Source: Alphaproteobacteria bacterium | GTDB lineage: Bacteria > Pseudomonadota > Alphaproteobacteria > Rhizobiales > Aestuariivirgaceae | NCBI GenBank assembly: GCA_026400595.1 | Contig: JAPLOT010000343.1 | Coordinates: 1-11,438 of the forward strand | Length of the DNA stretch: 11,438 nucleotides | Direction of reading: 5' to 3' | Shown: in pieces, positions 1-6,888 of the stretch | How positions within the stretch are numbered: the first letter of the stretch is position 1 | Layout of the letters: each line of letters opens with the position of its first letter | Notes under the pieces: generated by a model | Database searches by the model: none | Told to the model about the DNA's origin: nothing | Seen by the model: the letters and a program-made list of their open reading frames with translations, nothing else | Translations under genes and position numbers: made by a program

Positions 1-1078
1 GTAATTGGTTATCCTCAGTGCTGTTGATCGCACCGGCCCAGCCGCCGAAGGCGGCGAAGGGCGCGTAGTTGATTCCGTCAACCGAGTTCGGCGCGTTTTC
101 CTTGGTCACCGGAACCAGCTTGCCGGTGGCGCGGTCGAGCACTTCCTTGGAGCCGACGGCGCCGACGGCGAAGATCTTGCCCTTCACGGCGGCGGCATCG
201 GGATCGAGCTGCAGCGTTCCCGGATCGCCCCACTCCACCAGCAGGCCGCAACGGCCGGCCTTGAAGATGGCGCGGGTGTCGCCGATGTCCATGTTCAGCT
301 CCTCAGGCGGACCGTACTTGCCGGTCTCCTTGTAGAGCTCGAAGGCCTTCTTCCAGCCGTCGTTGTTGATGATCGGCTTCATCGTGGCGTTGTCGAAGTG
401 GAAGCCCTGGGCCGTGCCCTGGGTCTGCACGATCGGCGCCGCGAAGGTCTGGATGGCGAAGTAGGACTGCGCATTGCGCTTCTTGAAGATGCAAGAGCCG
501 TAGTCCGCCTGACCGTCGCCATTCATGTCCTGGCCGTGGATCTTGGAGGCCACGTCGAGGTATTCTTCCCAGGTCTTGGGCGGCTGCAGGCCGGCCTTCT
601 CGAGCACGTCCTTGCGGTAGTAGACCATCTGGAAGTCGCCATCGACCATCAGCAGCTTGGTCTTGCCGCCGACCTTCTGGCCGAATTCGCGGAAGTAGGG
701 CGCGATGTCGGCCATGTCGATCTTGGTGTCCTTGGCGACATACGGATCCATGTCTTCAAGGAGACCTGCGGCATCGAGTTCGACGCCCCAGCCGGCAGCG
801 AAAACGCCGACGTCGATGGAGTTGGTGCCGGTCGACCAGTCGTTCTGGATCTTCGGGAAGATCTCCGCGAAGGGAACTTCGGTCACGACGACCTTGGCGC
901 CGGTGGCGGCCTCGAATTCCTTGCCACGCTCGGCAAGGCGGCCGGCGATCACATAGCCGGGGCGGGTCAGGATATTGACGGTGACGCCGTCGAACTCGCC
1001 GGCCTGCGATGTGGCCGCGAGGCCGCAAGCAGCAGTACCCGCCATCACCGCCGCGGCGATGAGTTTACGAAGAGACAT
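1..1078 (-). CDS. ABC transporter extracellular solute-binding protein, family 1 (partial, C-terminus beyond the window)
   Basis: Periplasmic substrate-binding component of a carbohydrate-type ABC importer (UgpB/MalE-like, SBP family 1). The frame reads without a stop from ATG at 1078 off the left edge, giving 359 codons. Residues 1-26 form a Sec signal peptide (basic MSLRK, a hydrophobic Ala/Gly core, likely cleavage after SQA), so the mature protein starts near GEFDG. Typical SBP features follow: an alpha/beta start (VTVNIL), then FQMVYYRKDVLEKAGLQPPK with TWEEY after it, as in many sugar binders. An EF-hand-like loop D184-x-N186-x-D188-G-x-x-D192 could bind calcium. GGGAGGAAG lies about 6 bases upstream of the ATG, which supports the start. 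The permease and ATPase genes are not visible and would lie to the left. C18 does not sit in a good lipobox, so a lipoprotein is unlikely. The substrate cannot be told from the sequence. Confidence 0.93.
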   Translation of the reverse strand, partial: MSLRKLIAAAVMAGTAACGLAATSQAGEFDGVTVNILTRPGYVIAGRLAERGKEFEAATGAKVVVTEVPFAEIFPKIQNDWSTGTNSIDVGVFAAGWGVELDAAGLLEDMDPYVAKDTKIDMADIAPYFREFGQKVGGKTKLLMVDGDFQMVYYRKDVLEKAGLQPPKTWEEYLDVASKIHGQDMNGDGQADYGSCIFKKRNAQSYFAIQTFAAPIVQTQGTAQGFHFDNATMKPIINNDGWKKAFELYKETGKYGPPEELNMDIGDTRAIFKAGRCGLLVEWGDPGTLQLDPDAAAVKGKIFAVGAVGSKEVLDRATGKLVPVTKENAPNSVDGINYAPFAAFGGWAGAINSTEDNQL

Positions 1079-1104
1079 TTGGACTTCCTCCCATTTCACT
1101 TTTC

Positions 1105-1157
1105 GGTTCGTCTTACAAACCAAACCGCGCCGCAGCTTTTTTTGTAACCTGTTTGCA
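1105..1157 (-). promoter_or_regulatory. Two imperfect palindromes upstream of the ABC binding-protein gene, possible operators
   Basis: Two imperfect inverted repeats precede the binding-protein gene. GGTTCGTCTTACAAACC at 1105-1121 has five of eight arm pairs matching, and TGTAACCTGTTTGCA at 1143-1157 has five of seven. Sugar ABC operons are often controlled by LacI- or GntR-type repressors that bind such sites close to the start, and these lie 27-80 bases upstream of the ATG. I found no convincing -35/-10 pair on the minus strand. A TATAGT hexamer (plus-strand positions 1204-1209) lacks a good -35. The operator reading is inference only. Confidence 0.25.
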
Positions 1158-1175
1158 GCTTGGCTCTTCCTGGCA

Positions 1176-1193
1176 AGCATGCCTGAGCATGCC
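1176..1193. repeat. Short direct repeat AGCATGCC with a 10-base period
   Basis: AGCATGCC occurs at 1176-1183 and again at 1186-1193, separated by TG, so the two copies repeat at 10 bases, about one helical turn. Each copy contains the palindrome GCATGC. They lie about 100-115 bases upstream of the ABC binding-protein start, just downstream of a TATAGT hexamer on the minus strand. This could be a site for a DNA-binding protein, but it is short and could be chance. Confidence 0.35.
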
Positions 1194-1435
1194 CGTGGGC
1201 GGCACTATAGCGCAGGAAATGAGGTGCGCTACTGAAAAGTAACCATCTGGATGGTCGACCGCGCCGTATTGTATGATGAAAGAGCAGCGCAGCCTGCTTG
1301 ATTATTCGGCATCGGCAGGCCCAGCGGCCCGATCGCGCGAGGCCCGCCATGGATGACCAAAGACCAATCGTCATGGCTCGACCCGGGCCGAGGCAGACCG
1401 TGCCATTCTGGAGCAGGCTCTTCACATCTGGATTC

Positions 1436-1466
1436 AAACCAGAACGAAACCTGCCCGAATCGCTGA
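1436..1466 (+). repeat. Imperfect 31-base direct repeat, copy 1
   Basis: Matches 1660-1690 at 26 of 31 positions, with a fully identical 14-base core, GCCCGAATCGCTGA, at 1453-1466. The copies are 224 bases apart, in the same orientation, and both lie in the gene-free spacer. The origin is unknown: it could be a decayed tandem duplication or a small dispersed repeat family. Confidence 0.6.
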
Positions 1467-1659
1467 CTCCTCCCGGATTCAGGATTTGTTCCGCTGGAAA
1501 TGCGGGCTCATGCCGCTCGCGCGCTCCGGGCTTCCATCTCTCCGCCGCCGTGAAATCGTGATGCCCGCGTTAGGAATCGGCGGCCCGAGGGGACCCGAGG
1601 TTAGTCACCTATGAAAGCGGTAGTTCCTGCAGTGCTTACAATTTTAACGAACCAAGCCA

Positions 1660-1690
1660 AAACCGGAACGGATCGCGCCCGAATCGCTGA
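1660..1690 (+). repeat. Imperfect 31-base direct repeat, copy 2
   Basis: Second copy of the repeat at 1436-1466. The shared pattern is AAACC, one variable base, GAACG, a divergent six-base stretch, then the identical core GCCCGAATCGCTGA (1677-1690). Similarity stops on both flanks, so the duplicated unit as now visible is short. Confidence 0.6.
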
Positions 1691-1870
1691 ACCCGGCGTC
1701 TTCCACCTTTGTTCTCACCAGATGTTGTGGTCAGACTGTTGCTTACACCTTAGTCACACCCCAGATCCTTCCCGTGCTGTGCCGCATTGAAGGGGTGCCG
1801 TTAACCAATCCGTGCCGGAATGGGACGGCGGAAACCCCTAAGGAAACGGCAGTTCCCTGCGCCGGATCGC

Positions 1871-1899
1871 TTGACCTTCCGGCCTCGCTTCCGTATAGA
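1871..1899 (+). promoter_or_regulatory. Predicted sigma70-type promoter of rpmB
   Basis: TTGACC (1871-1876, five of six to the -35 consensus) and TATAGA (1894-1899, five of six to the -10 consensus) are separated by exactly 17 bases. This is the best promoter match I found in the window. Transcription would start near 1906, leaving a leader of about 50 bases before the rpmB ATG. A strong housekeeping promoter fits a ribosomal protein gene. Confidence 0.75.
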
Positions 1900-1958
1900 A
1901 CGCGCCATCCAAGCCGGGCCCCTGGGGTGCCGGCGTAACTGTCTTATAGAGGTGCAGC

Positions 1959-2258
1959 ATGTCCCGCCGTTGTGAGTTCACTGGCAAAGGCGCGCAGGTT
2001 GGCAACAATGTCAGCCACGCCAACAACAAGACCAAGACACGGTTCATGCCGAACCTGTGCAATGTCAGCCTGATGAGCGAAGCCATGGGCCTGACTTACC
2101 GTTTCCGCATCAGCGCCATCGCGCTGAAGACGGTCGAGCATGTGGGCGGCCTCGACAACTTCCTGATGAAGGCGCGTGACGCCGACCTCTCGGAGAAGGC
2201 GCTCAAGCTGAAGAACGCCATTGCCAGGAAGCTGGAAGCCCAGAAGGCCGCGGCCTGA
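1959..2258 (+). CDS. rpmB: 50S ribosomal protein L28
   Basis: Structural protein of the large ribosomal subunit, 99 residues, the usual length for alphaproteobacterial L28. The start MSRRCEFTGKGAQVGNNVSH, followed by ANNKTKTRF and NLCNVSLMSE, is the family signature. The C-terminal half ends in an alanine- and lysine-rich helix, as in rhizobial L28. A GAGGTG ribosome binding site ends four bases before the ATG. It has its own predicted promoter (1871-1899) and an intrinsic terminator starting 26 bases after the stop, so it is probably mainly monocistronic, as is common for rpmB in this group. No truncation or oddity is seen. Confidence 0.98.
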   Translation: MSRRCEFTGKGAQVGNNVSHANNKTKTRFMPNLCNVSLMSEAMGLTYRFRISAIALKTVEHVGGLDNFLMKARDADLSEKALKLKNAIARKLEAQKAAA

Positions 2259-2284
2259 CCTTCTTTCTGCGCTGGCAGCCCATG

Positions 2285-2316
2285 AAAGCCGCTCCAAACG
2301 GGGCGGCTTTTGCTTT
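2285..2316 (+). terminator. Rho-independent terminator after rpmB
   Basis: AAAGCCGCTCC (2285-2295) pairs with GGGGCGGCTTT (2300-2310) around an AAAC loop. This is an 11-pair stem with a single G-U pair, followed by TGCTTT. Stem and T-rich tail fit an intrinsic terminator. The tail is interrupted by GC, so some read-through into the acetyltransferase gene that starts 14 bases later is possible. Confidence 0.82.
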
Positions 2317-2329
2317 AGGCTGAGGCCTC

Positions 2330-2977
2330 ATGAGCGACGCGCCAGAATCTGCCCCCCGGACGCCGCGCGACGGGACGCCGCGCGTCCATGGCTCTGCCTC
2401 GCTGCGCGGCGCGACGCTGGGGCGCTTCACCGAGATCAAGGAGCGCGTGCAGTTCTGGGAGTCGGAACTGGGCGACTACTCCTACCTCGAGCGCCATTGC
2501 GAAGTGATCTACGCGTCGATCGGGAAGTTCTGCGCCATCGCGTCGGATGTGCGCATCAATGCATTGAACCATCCGATCGAGCGTATCAGCCAGCACAAGT
2601 TCACCTACCGTCCCAACGAGTACTTCACCGGTGCGAAGATCGACAAGGCCTATCGCGAAAGTCGCAAGCGTGAAAGAGTCGGAATTGGCCATGATGTCTG
2701 GATCGGGCATGGAGCCATCATCCTGCCAGGCGTGAGGATCGGCCATGGTGCGGTGGTTGCCGCCGGTGCGGTCGTCACGCGCGATGTGGAACCCTATGCC
2801 ATCGTCGCGGGTGTCCCGGCGCAGTTCCTGCGCTGGCGCTTTGCGCCGGAGGTCAGTTCGCGGATCATTGCGCTGGCCTGGTGGGACTGGGACCATGAAA
2901 GACTTGCCGAAGCCATCGGCGACATGCGCGCGCTTGCACCGGAGGAATTCCTCGCCAGGCATGAAACTCACGGTTGA
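2330..2977 (+). CDS. Hexapeptide-repeat (left-handed beta-helix) acetyltransferase
   Basis: Predicted acyl-CoA-dependent O- or N-acetyltransferase of the xenobiotic acetyltransferase/LbH class, 215 residues. Isoleucine-patch repeats run over about residues 22-75 and 117-162, including IGHDVWIGHGAIILPGVRIG and GAVVAAGAVV, ending in the usual AYAIVAG-type PxxIVxGxPA motif (PYAIVAGVPA). H81 in NALNHPIE matches the catalytic histidine position of VatD-type enzymes. Overall it most resembles the transferase family often found with phosphonate (phn) genes, judging by GDYSYLE, YASIGKFCAIAS and the ALAWWDWDHERL tail. No phn gene is visible here, so the substrate is unknown. GAGG ends four bases before the ATG. 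The start lies just behind the rpmB terminator. The 3' end overlaps the convergent phytase-like gene by 10 bases. Confidence 0.9.
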   Translation: MSDAPESAPRTPRDGTPRVHGSASLRGATLGRFTEIKERVQFWESELGDYSYLERHCEVIYASIGKFCAIASDVRINALNHPIERISQHKFTYRPNEYFTGAKIDKAYRESRKRERVGIGHDVWIGHGAIILPGVRIGHGAVVAAGAVVTRDVEPYAIVAGVPAQFLRWRFAPEVSSRIIALAWWDWDHERLAEAIGDMRALAPEEFLARHETHG

Positions 2978-3945
2978 TAGGCGAACTGCAGGATCAGGCT
3001 GCGCTGCAGCCGCGTATTGAAGTTGTTGTCCGACATGAGGGTGATGCGGGTTTCGCCGTCACGCTGGCAGGCGGCGATGCCCTCCATGTTGTCGATGGCG
3101 TAGAAGGGCACGCGGCCCTCGAAGAGAAGCTCGGGCGTGATCACCTTTCCATCGGCGACCTCGGCGACCGGAAAGCGGCGGATCGCCATGCCCGGCAAGG
3201 CGGTTGCGGAGAAACTGCGTTCGAGGGTGAGTACCGTGCCATCCGCGAGGATGGTCAGATCCGTGACCTCGAAATCGCCCAAGCGGGCGATCGCAAAACG
3301 CTTCACCCTCTTGCCGCGCCACAGCCAGGCGCTGGCGTTACCCCTGTCGTCCCAGTGGCGTTCGGAAATGGCCAGCAGCGCGCCTTTGTCAGGTCCGACT
3401 GGCACCACGCCGAGGGCCTCGATCTCGCCATTGTCATCGCCGGCGTCGATGTCCCCGGGATAGGGAACATGGACGAAACGGGCCTTCGGACCCAGCTTTC
3501 CGAAATCATAGGTGCCGAGTCTGACGCGACTCTCATAGGCCACGCCCAGTCGCCCCGGCGCGATTTCCGTCACCGCCTCGGCATCGCCCCAGACCTTGCT
3601 GCGCTGTGGCTTGCCCTTGCTGTCGAGCATCGGAGACAGATCGCGCGCCGTCAGGCCCGCAAGCATCTGGCCGTCATAGGATAGTTCCGCGGTGAACCAG
3701 CGGCCGGCGTCGCTGATGGCCGTGAGGTCTTCGCAGTTCTTGCCCAGCACCAGGCCCGATAGCCCGCCGAATTTCGGGTCGTCGCTCTGCAGGACAAGCC
3801 CGCCCCGCCACACGAAGGGGCCGAAGCGTTCCGCGGGGCTCAGATTCTGGAAAGCCGCCAGCGGTTCGGCGGTCACGGTGACGGGGGCTGCATGCGCGGC
3901 GGCGGCCAGCAGGAGGAGGCCGGCAAGTGCTAGGCCGGGCTTCAC
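2968..3945 (-). CDS. Esterase-like activity of phytase family protein (secreted)
   Basis: 325 residues with a clear Sec signal peptide (MKPGLALAGLLLLAAAAHA, cleavage after residue 19), so periplasmic or secreted. The remainder fits the phytase-like/esterase-like beta-propeller family: GGLSGL (60-65), DAEAV (121-125), NGEIEAL (172-178), DFEVTDLTIL (224-233), LERSF (241-245), NMEGIA (286-291) and a C-terminal LMSDNNFN (303-310). The family's true substrate is poorly known and phytase activity should not be assumed. The start is GTG at 3945: no other start lies nearby and it overlaps the cobT stop as GTGA, implying translational coupling, so it is the last gene of the dnaJ-like/cobS/cobT operon. 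There is no room for a terminator before the convergent acetyltransferase gene. Confidence 0.9.
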   Translation of the reverse strand: MKPGLALAGLLLLAAAAHAAPVTVTAEPLAAFQNLSPAERFGPFVWRGGLVLQSDDPKFGGLSGLVLGKNCEDLTAISDAGRWFTAELSYDGQMLAGLTARDLSPMLDSKGKPQRSKVWGDAEAVTEIAPGRLGVAYESRVRLGTYDFGKLGPKARFVHVPYPGDIDAGDDNGEIEALGVVPVGPDKGALLAISERHWDDRGNASAWLWRGKRVKRFAIARLGDFEVTDLTILADGTVLTLERSFSATALPGMAIRRFPVAEVADGKVITPELLFEGRVPFYAIDNMEGIAACQRDGETRITLMSDNNFNTRLQRSLILQFAYQP

Positions 3946-5819
3946 GCGCGGGCACGCCGGCCCGGGGCGCGGGGCGCGGCCTTTTCCTTCTCCTCGAAGA
4001 GCTCGGCCAGCTTCTCGGTCATTGCACCGCCAAGCTCCTCGGCGTCGACGATCGTCACGGCACGCTTGTAGTAGCGCGTCACGTCATGGCCGATGCCGAT
4101 GGCGATGAGCTCCACCGGCGAGCGGTTCTCGATGTCGGTGATGATCTGGCGCAGATGCTTCTCGAGATAGTTCCCGGAGTTCACCGAGAGCGTCGAATCG
4201 TCGACCGGCGCGCCGTCGGAGATCACCATCAGGATACGCCGCTGCTCCTGCCGCGCCAGCAGGCGGTTGTGCGCCCAGATCAGCGCCTCGCCGTCGATGT
4301 TCTCCTTGAGCAGGCCCTCGCGCATCATCAGGCCGAGGTTGCGCCGCGCCCGGCGCCACGGCATGTCCGCGGACTTGTAGATGATGTGGCGGAGATCGTT
4401 GAGGCGGCCGGGATTGGCGGGCTTGTTGGCGGCAAGCCATTTCTCGCGCGCCTGTCCGCCCTTCCAGGCCCTTGTGGTGAAGCCCAGGATCTCGACCTTC
4501 ACGCCACAGCGTTCCAGCGTGCGGGCCAGGATGTCGGCGCAGGTGGCGGCAACCGTGATGGGGCGGCCGCGCATCGACCCCGAGTTGTCGAGCAGCAGCG
4601 TCACCACCGTGTCGCGGAACTGCGTGTCCTGCTCAACCTTGAAGGAGAGCGGATGCATGGGATCGATGACTACGCGGGTGAGGCGCGCGGCATCCAGCAC
4701 GCCTTCCTCGAGATCGAAATCCCAGGACCGGTTCTGCTGCGCCATGAGACGGCGCTGCAGGCGGTTGGCCAGGCGGGCCACCACGCCCTGCAGGCTGGAA
4801 AGCTGCTTGTCGAGATAATTGCGCAGCCGGGTAAGCTCTTCGGCGTCGCAGAGGTCTTCTGCGTCGATCTCCTCGTCGAACTGGTTGGTGAAGACCTTGT
4901 AGAAGTCTTCATTGGACAGCGACGAGAAGGGCAGCTGTGGCCGCCAGGGCTCCTCGCCCTCGGTCTCTTCCTCGCCCTCCTGATCGTCGGGCTGCTCGTC
5001 GACGTCCATCTGCTGGGCGTCCATCTCGGCGGCCTCTGTCTCGCCCTCTGATTCCTGCAGCTCATCCATCGACTGCTGCTGGCTTTCCTGGTCCTCGCCC
5101 TCCGGCGATTCCTGGCGTTCGCCGGCATCGGGTTCGGCCTCATCCTCGTTGTCGTTCTCGTCCGACTGGTCAGGGTCGTCGCCCAGCTCGTCGGCCATCT
5201 CGAGGGCCGCGATGATGTCGCGGGACATGCGCGAGAAGGCGGCTTGGTCGTGAATGTTATCGGTGAGATGGGCCAGTTGCGCACTGGCCTTGTCCTCGAT
5301 CCAGTCGCGCCACAGCTCGACCATCGGCATGGCAGCCTCCGGCGGCGGTGCGCCGGTCAGTTTCTCGCGCACGATGAGCGCAACGGCGTCTTCCAGCGGC
5401 GCCTCCTTGCGGTCGGTGTAGCGGGCCACGTCCTTGCGGCGGTAGCGGTCATCCAGCATTGCGGTGAGGTTGGCGGCCATGCCGGGCATGGCATTGGCGC
5501 CAACGGCCTCGATACGTGCTTGCTCGACCGATTCAAAGACGGCGCGCGCATTCTTGCCCTGCGGCCGGTAATGCGCATGAACCTTCTCGGAGTGATTGGC
5601 AATGCGGAGCGCGAAGCTGTCGGAAAGTCCGCGCACGATGGCGATGTCGGAGGCCTTCATCGTATCGGCGACATTGGGCAGCTTGGCGCGGTTGCCGGCA
5701 AGCGAAGGCTGCTCGCTACCGAAGGCCACCGTCACTTCCGGGTCCTCGGCGATGGTCTTCATCGCGATCGTCAGGACGCGCTTGAATTCTCCAGCCGGTG
5801 AATCCCTGTCCGCGGCCAT
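3942..5819 (-). CDS. cobT: Cobaltochelatase subunit CobT
   Basis: Subunit of the ATP-dependent CobN-CobS-CobT complex that inserts Co2+ into hydrogenobyrinic acid a,c-diamide in the aerobic B12 pathway; cytoplasmic. 625 residues, the normal length for alphaproteobacterial CobT. Layout: an N-terminal helical region (1-205), a strongly acidic, Gln/Glu/Asp-rich linker (about 210-291), and a C-terminal VWA domain (about 400-605) with an intact MIDAS, D411-N-S-G-S415, and SDGAPVDD (534-541). The tail is Ala/Arg-rich. It starts 13 bases after the cobS stop, with GAGG about 11 bases before the ATG. It matches MgChelatase D-type subunits in architecture, and the cobS partner directly upstream fixes the identity as CobT rather than BchD. 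Confidence 0.97.
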   Translation of the reverse strand: MAADRDSPAGEFKRVLTIAMKTIAEDPEVTVAFGSEQPSLAGNRAKLPNVADTMKASDIAIVRGLSDSFALRIANHSEKVHAHYRPQGKNARAVFESVEQARIEAVGANAMPGMAANLTAMLDDRYRRKDVARYTDRKEAPLEDAVALIVREKLTGAPPPEAAMPMVELWRDWIEDKASAQLAHLTDNIHDQAAFSRMSRDIIAALEMADELGDDPDQSDENDNEDEAEPDAGERQESPEGEDQESQQQSMDELQESEGETEAAEMDAQQMDVDEQPDDQEGEEETEGEEPWRPQLPFSSLSNEDFYKVFTNQFDEEIDAEDLCDAEELTRLRNYLDKQLSSLQGVVARLANRLQRRLMAQQNRSWDFDLEEGVLDAARLTRVVIDPMHPLSFKVEQDTQFRDTVVTLLLDNSGSMRGRPITVAATCADILARTLERCGVKVEILGFTTRAWKGGQAREKWLAANKPANPGRLNDLRHIIYKSADMPWRRARRNLGLMMREGLLKENIDGEALIWAHNRLLARQEQRRILMVISDGAPVDDSTLSVNSGNYLEKHLRQIITDIENRSPVELIAIGIGHDVTRYYKRAVTIVDAEELGGAMTEKLAELFEEKEKAAPRAPGRRARA

Positions 5820-5832
5820 GTGCTAAGGGTCC

Positions 5833-6822
5833 TCAGGCGATGGCGACGTGCGCGGAGGACTCCGGCAGTTCCTCGCCGAAGCAGCGCTGATAGAATTCGG
5901 CCACCACACTGCGCTCAAGCTCGTCGCACTTGTTGAGGAACGTCACCCGGAAGGCGAAACCGACATCGCCGAAGATCTCGGCATTTTCTGCCCAGGTGAT
6001 GACGGTGCGCGGGCTCATCACGGTGGACAGATCACCCTGGACGAAGGCATTGCGGGTGAGATCGGCGACGCGCACCATGTTGGCGATGGTCTTGCGGCCC
6101 TTCTCGTTGTTGTAGGCCTTGTTCTTCGACAGAACGATGTTGGTTTCCTGCGCATGGGGCAGGTAGTTCAGCACCGAGATGATGGACCAGCGGTCCATCT
6201 GCGCCTGGTTGATCTGCTGCGTGCCGTGATAGAGGCCCGTGGTGTCGCCGAGGCCGATGGTATTGGCGGTGGCGAAGAGCCGGAAGGCGGGATGCGGGCG
6301 GATGACCTTCGACTGGTCGAGCAGCGTCAGCTTGCCGGACGACTCGAGGATGCGCTGGATCACGAACATCACGTCGGGCCGGCCTGCGTCATACTCGTCG
6401 AAGACCAGTGCCACGTTGTGCTGATAGGCCCAGGGCAGGATGCCCTCCTTGAACTCGGTCACCTGCTTGCCGTCCTTGACCACGATGGCATCCTTGCCGA
6501 TGAGGTCGATGCGGCTGATATGGCTGTCCAGGTTGATGCGGATGCAGGGCCAGTTGAGGCGCGCCGCAACCTGTTCGATGTGCGTGGACTTGCCCGTGCC
6601 ATGGTAGCCGGTCACCATGACGCGGCGGTTGTAGGCGAAGCCGGCGAGGATCGCGAGCGTGGTCTCGCGATTGAAGAGGTAGTCCTCGTCGACATCGGGG
6701 ACATGTTCGGACCGCTGCGAGAAGGCCGGCACATCGAGATTTGAGTCGAACCCGAAGAGCTGCTTCACCGACACCTTGATGTCAGGCATGCCGTTGGCTT
6801 CACCGTTCAGCTTTGCAGTCAT
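5833..6822 (-). CDS. cobS: Cobaltochelatase subunit CobS (AAA+ ATPase)
   Basis: AAA+ motor of the cobaltochelatase, forming a hexameric ring with CobT to drive CobN. 329 residues, full length. Walker A GYHGTGKST at 72-80, Walker B LVFDEYD at 139-145, sensor-1-like ATAN at 184-187 and an Arg in MDRW (R211). LDSHISRIDLIGKDAIV (98-114) is a strongly conserved CobS segment. The start at 6822 gives a normal N-terminus, although the ribosome binding site is weak (GAGAAG about 14 bases upstream). M12 (6789) is the only alternative. The 66-base gap from the dnaJ-like gene contains a weak promoter candidate on the minus strand (TTGCCC at 6885-6880, TAAAAC at 6862-6857, 17-base spacer), so cobST could have an internal start. 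Confidence 0.97.
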   Translation of the reverse strand: MTAKLNGEANGMPDIKVSVKQLFGFDSNLDVPAFSQRSEHVPDVDEDYLFNRETTLAILAGFAYNRRVMVTGYHGTGKSTHIEQVAARLNWPCIRINLDSHISRIDLIGKDAIVVKDGKQVTEFKEGILPWAYQHNVALVFDEYDAGRPDVMFVIQRILESSGKLTLLDQSKVIRPHPAFRLFATANTIGLGDTTGLYHGTQQINQAQMDRWSIISVLNYLPHAQETNIVLSKNKAYNNEKGRKTIANMVRVADLTRNAFVQGDLSTVMSPRTVITWAENAEIFGDVGFAFRVTFLNKCDELERSVVAEFYQRCFGEELPESSAHVAIA

Positions 6823-6888
6823 TGGGGCAGGTCTTCTCTATGAGTTTTCGGGGCGGGTTTTAGACGGTCGCGCCCCATAGGGCAAGGA

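Larger units (their letters stand above)
1159..1870. other. Long intergenic region without a recognisable gene
   Basis: I see no supportable gene, tRNA or rRNA in this stretch. The open frames on either strand (for example 1298-1561 plus and 1096-1437 minus) are arginine-, proline- and serine-rich, lack good ribosome binding sites and resemble no family I know. The region holds the AGCATGCC pair at its left end and a 31-base imperfect direct repeat (1436-1466 and 1660-1690). It separates the ABC transporter gene from rpmB, which are transcribed away from each other, so it may carry long leaders or a small RNA. Nothing I can read proves that. Confidence 0.6.

Noticed and set aside
5..1147. Long plus-strand open frame opposite the solute-binding protein gene
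   Set aside because: It is the antisense of a clear SBP with signal peptide and ribosome binding site; its product is a low-complexity Val/Leu/Gly/Asp/Arg-rich string, typical of antisense frames in GC-rich DNA.
1425..1446. tRNA T-arm-like TCTGG, loop, CCAGA hairpin
   Set aside because: The loop (ATTCAAA) is shifted relative to the TTCRANN pattern and no acceptor, D or anticodon arm can be built around it.
1298..1561. Small open frame in the spacer
   Set aside because: No good ribosome binding site, Arg/Pro/Ser-rich product, and no similarity that I recognise.
3927..5051. Long plus-strand open frame opposite cobT
   Set aside because: Antisense to the well-conserved CobT frame and without recognisable domains.
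6823..6888. Terminator between the dnaJ-like gene and cobS
   Set aside because: A GGGGCG/CGCCCC stem with a 15-base loop is possible but has no T-run, so it does not look like an intrinsic terminator.
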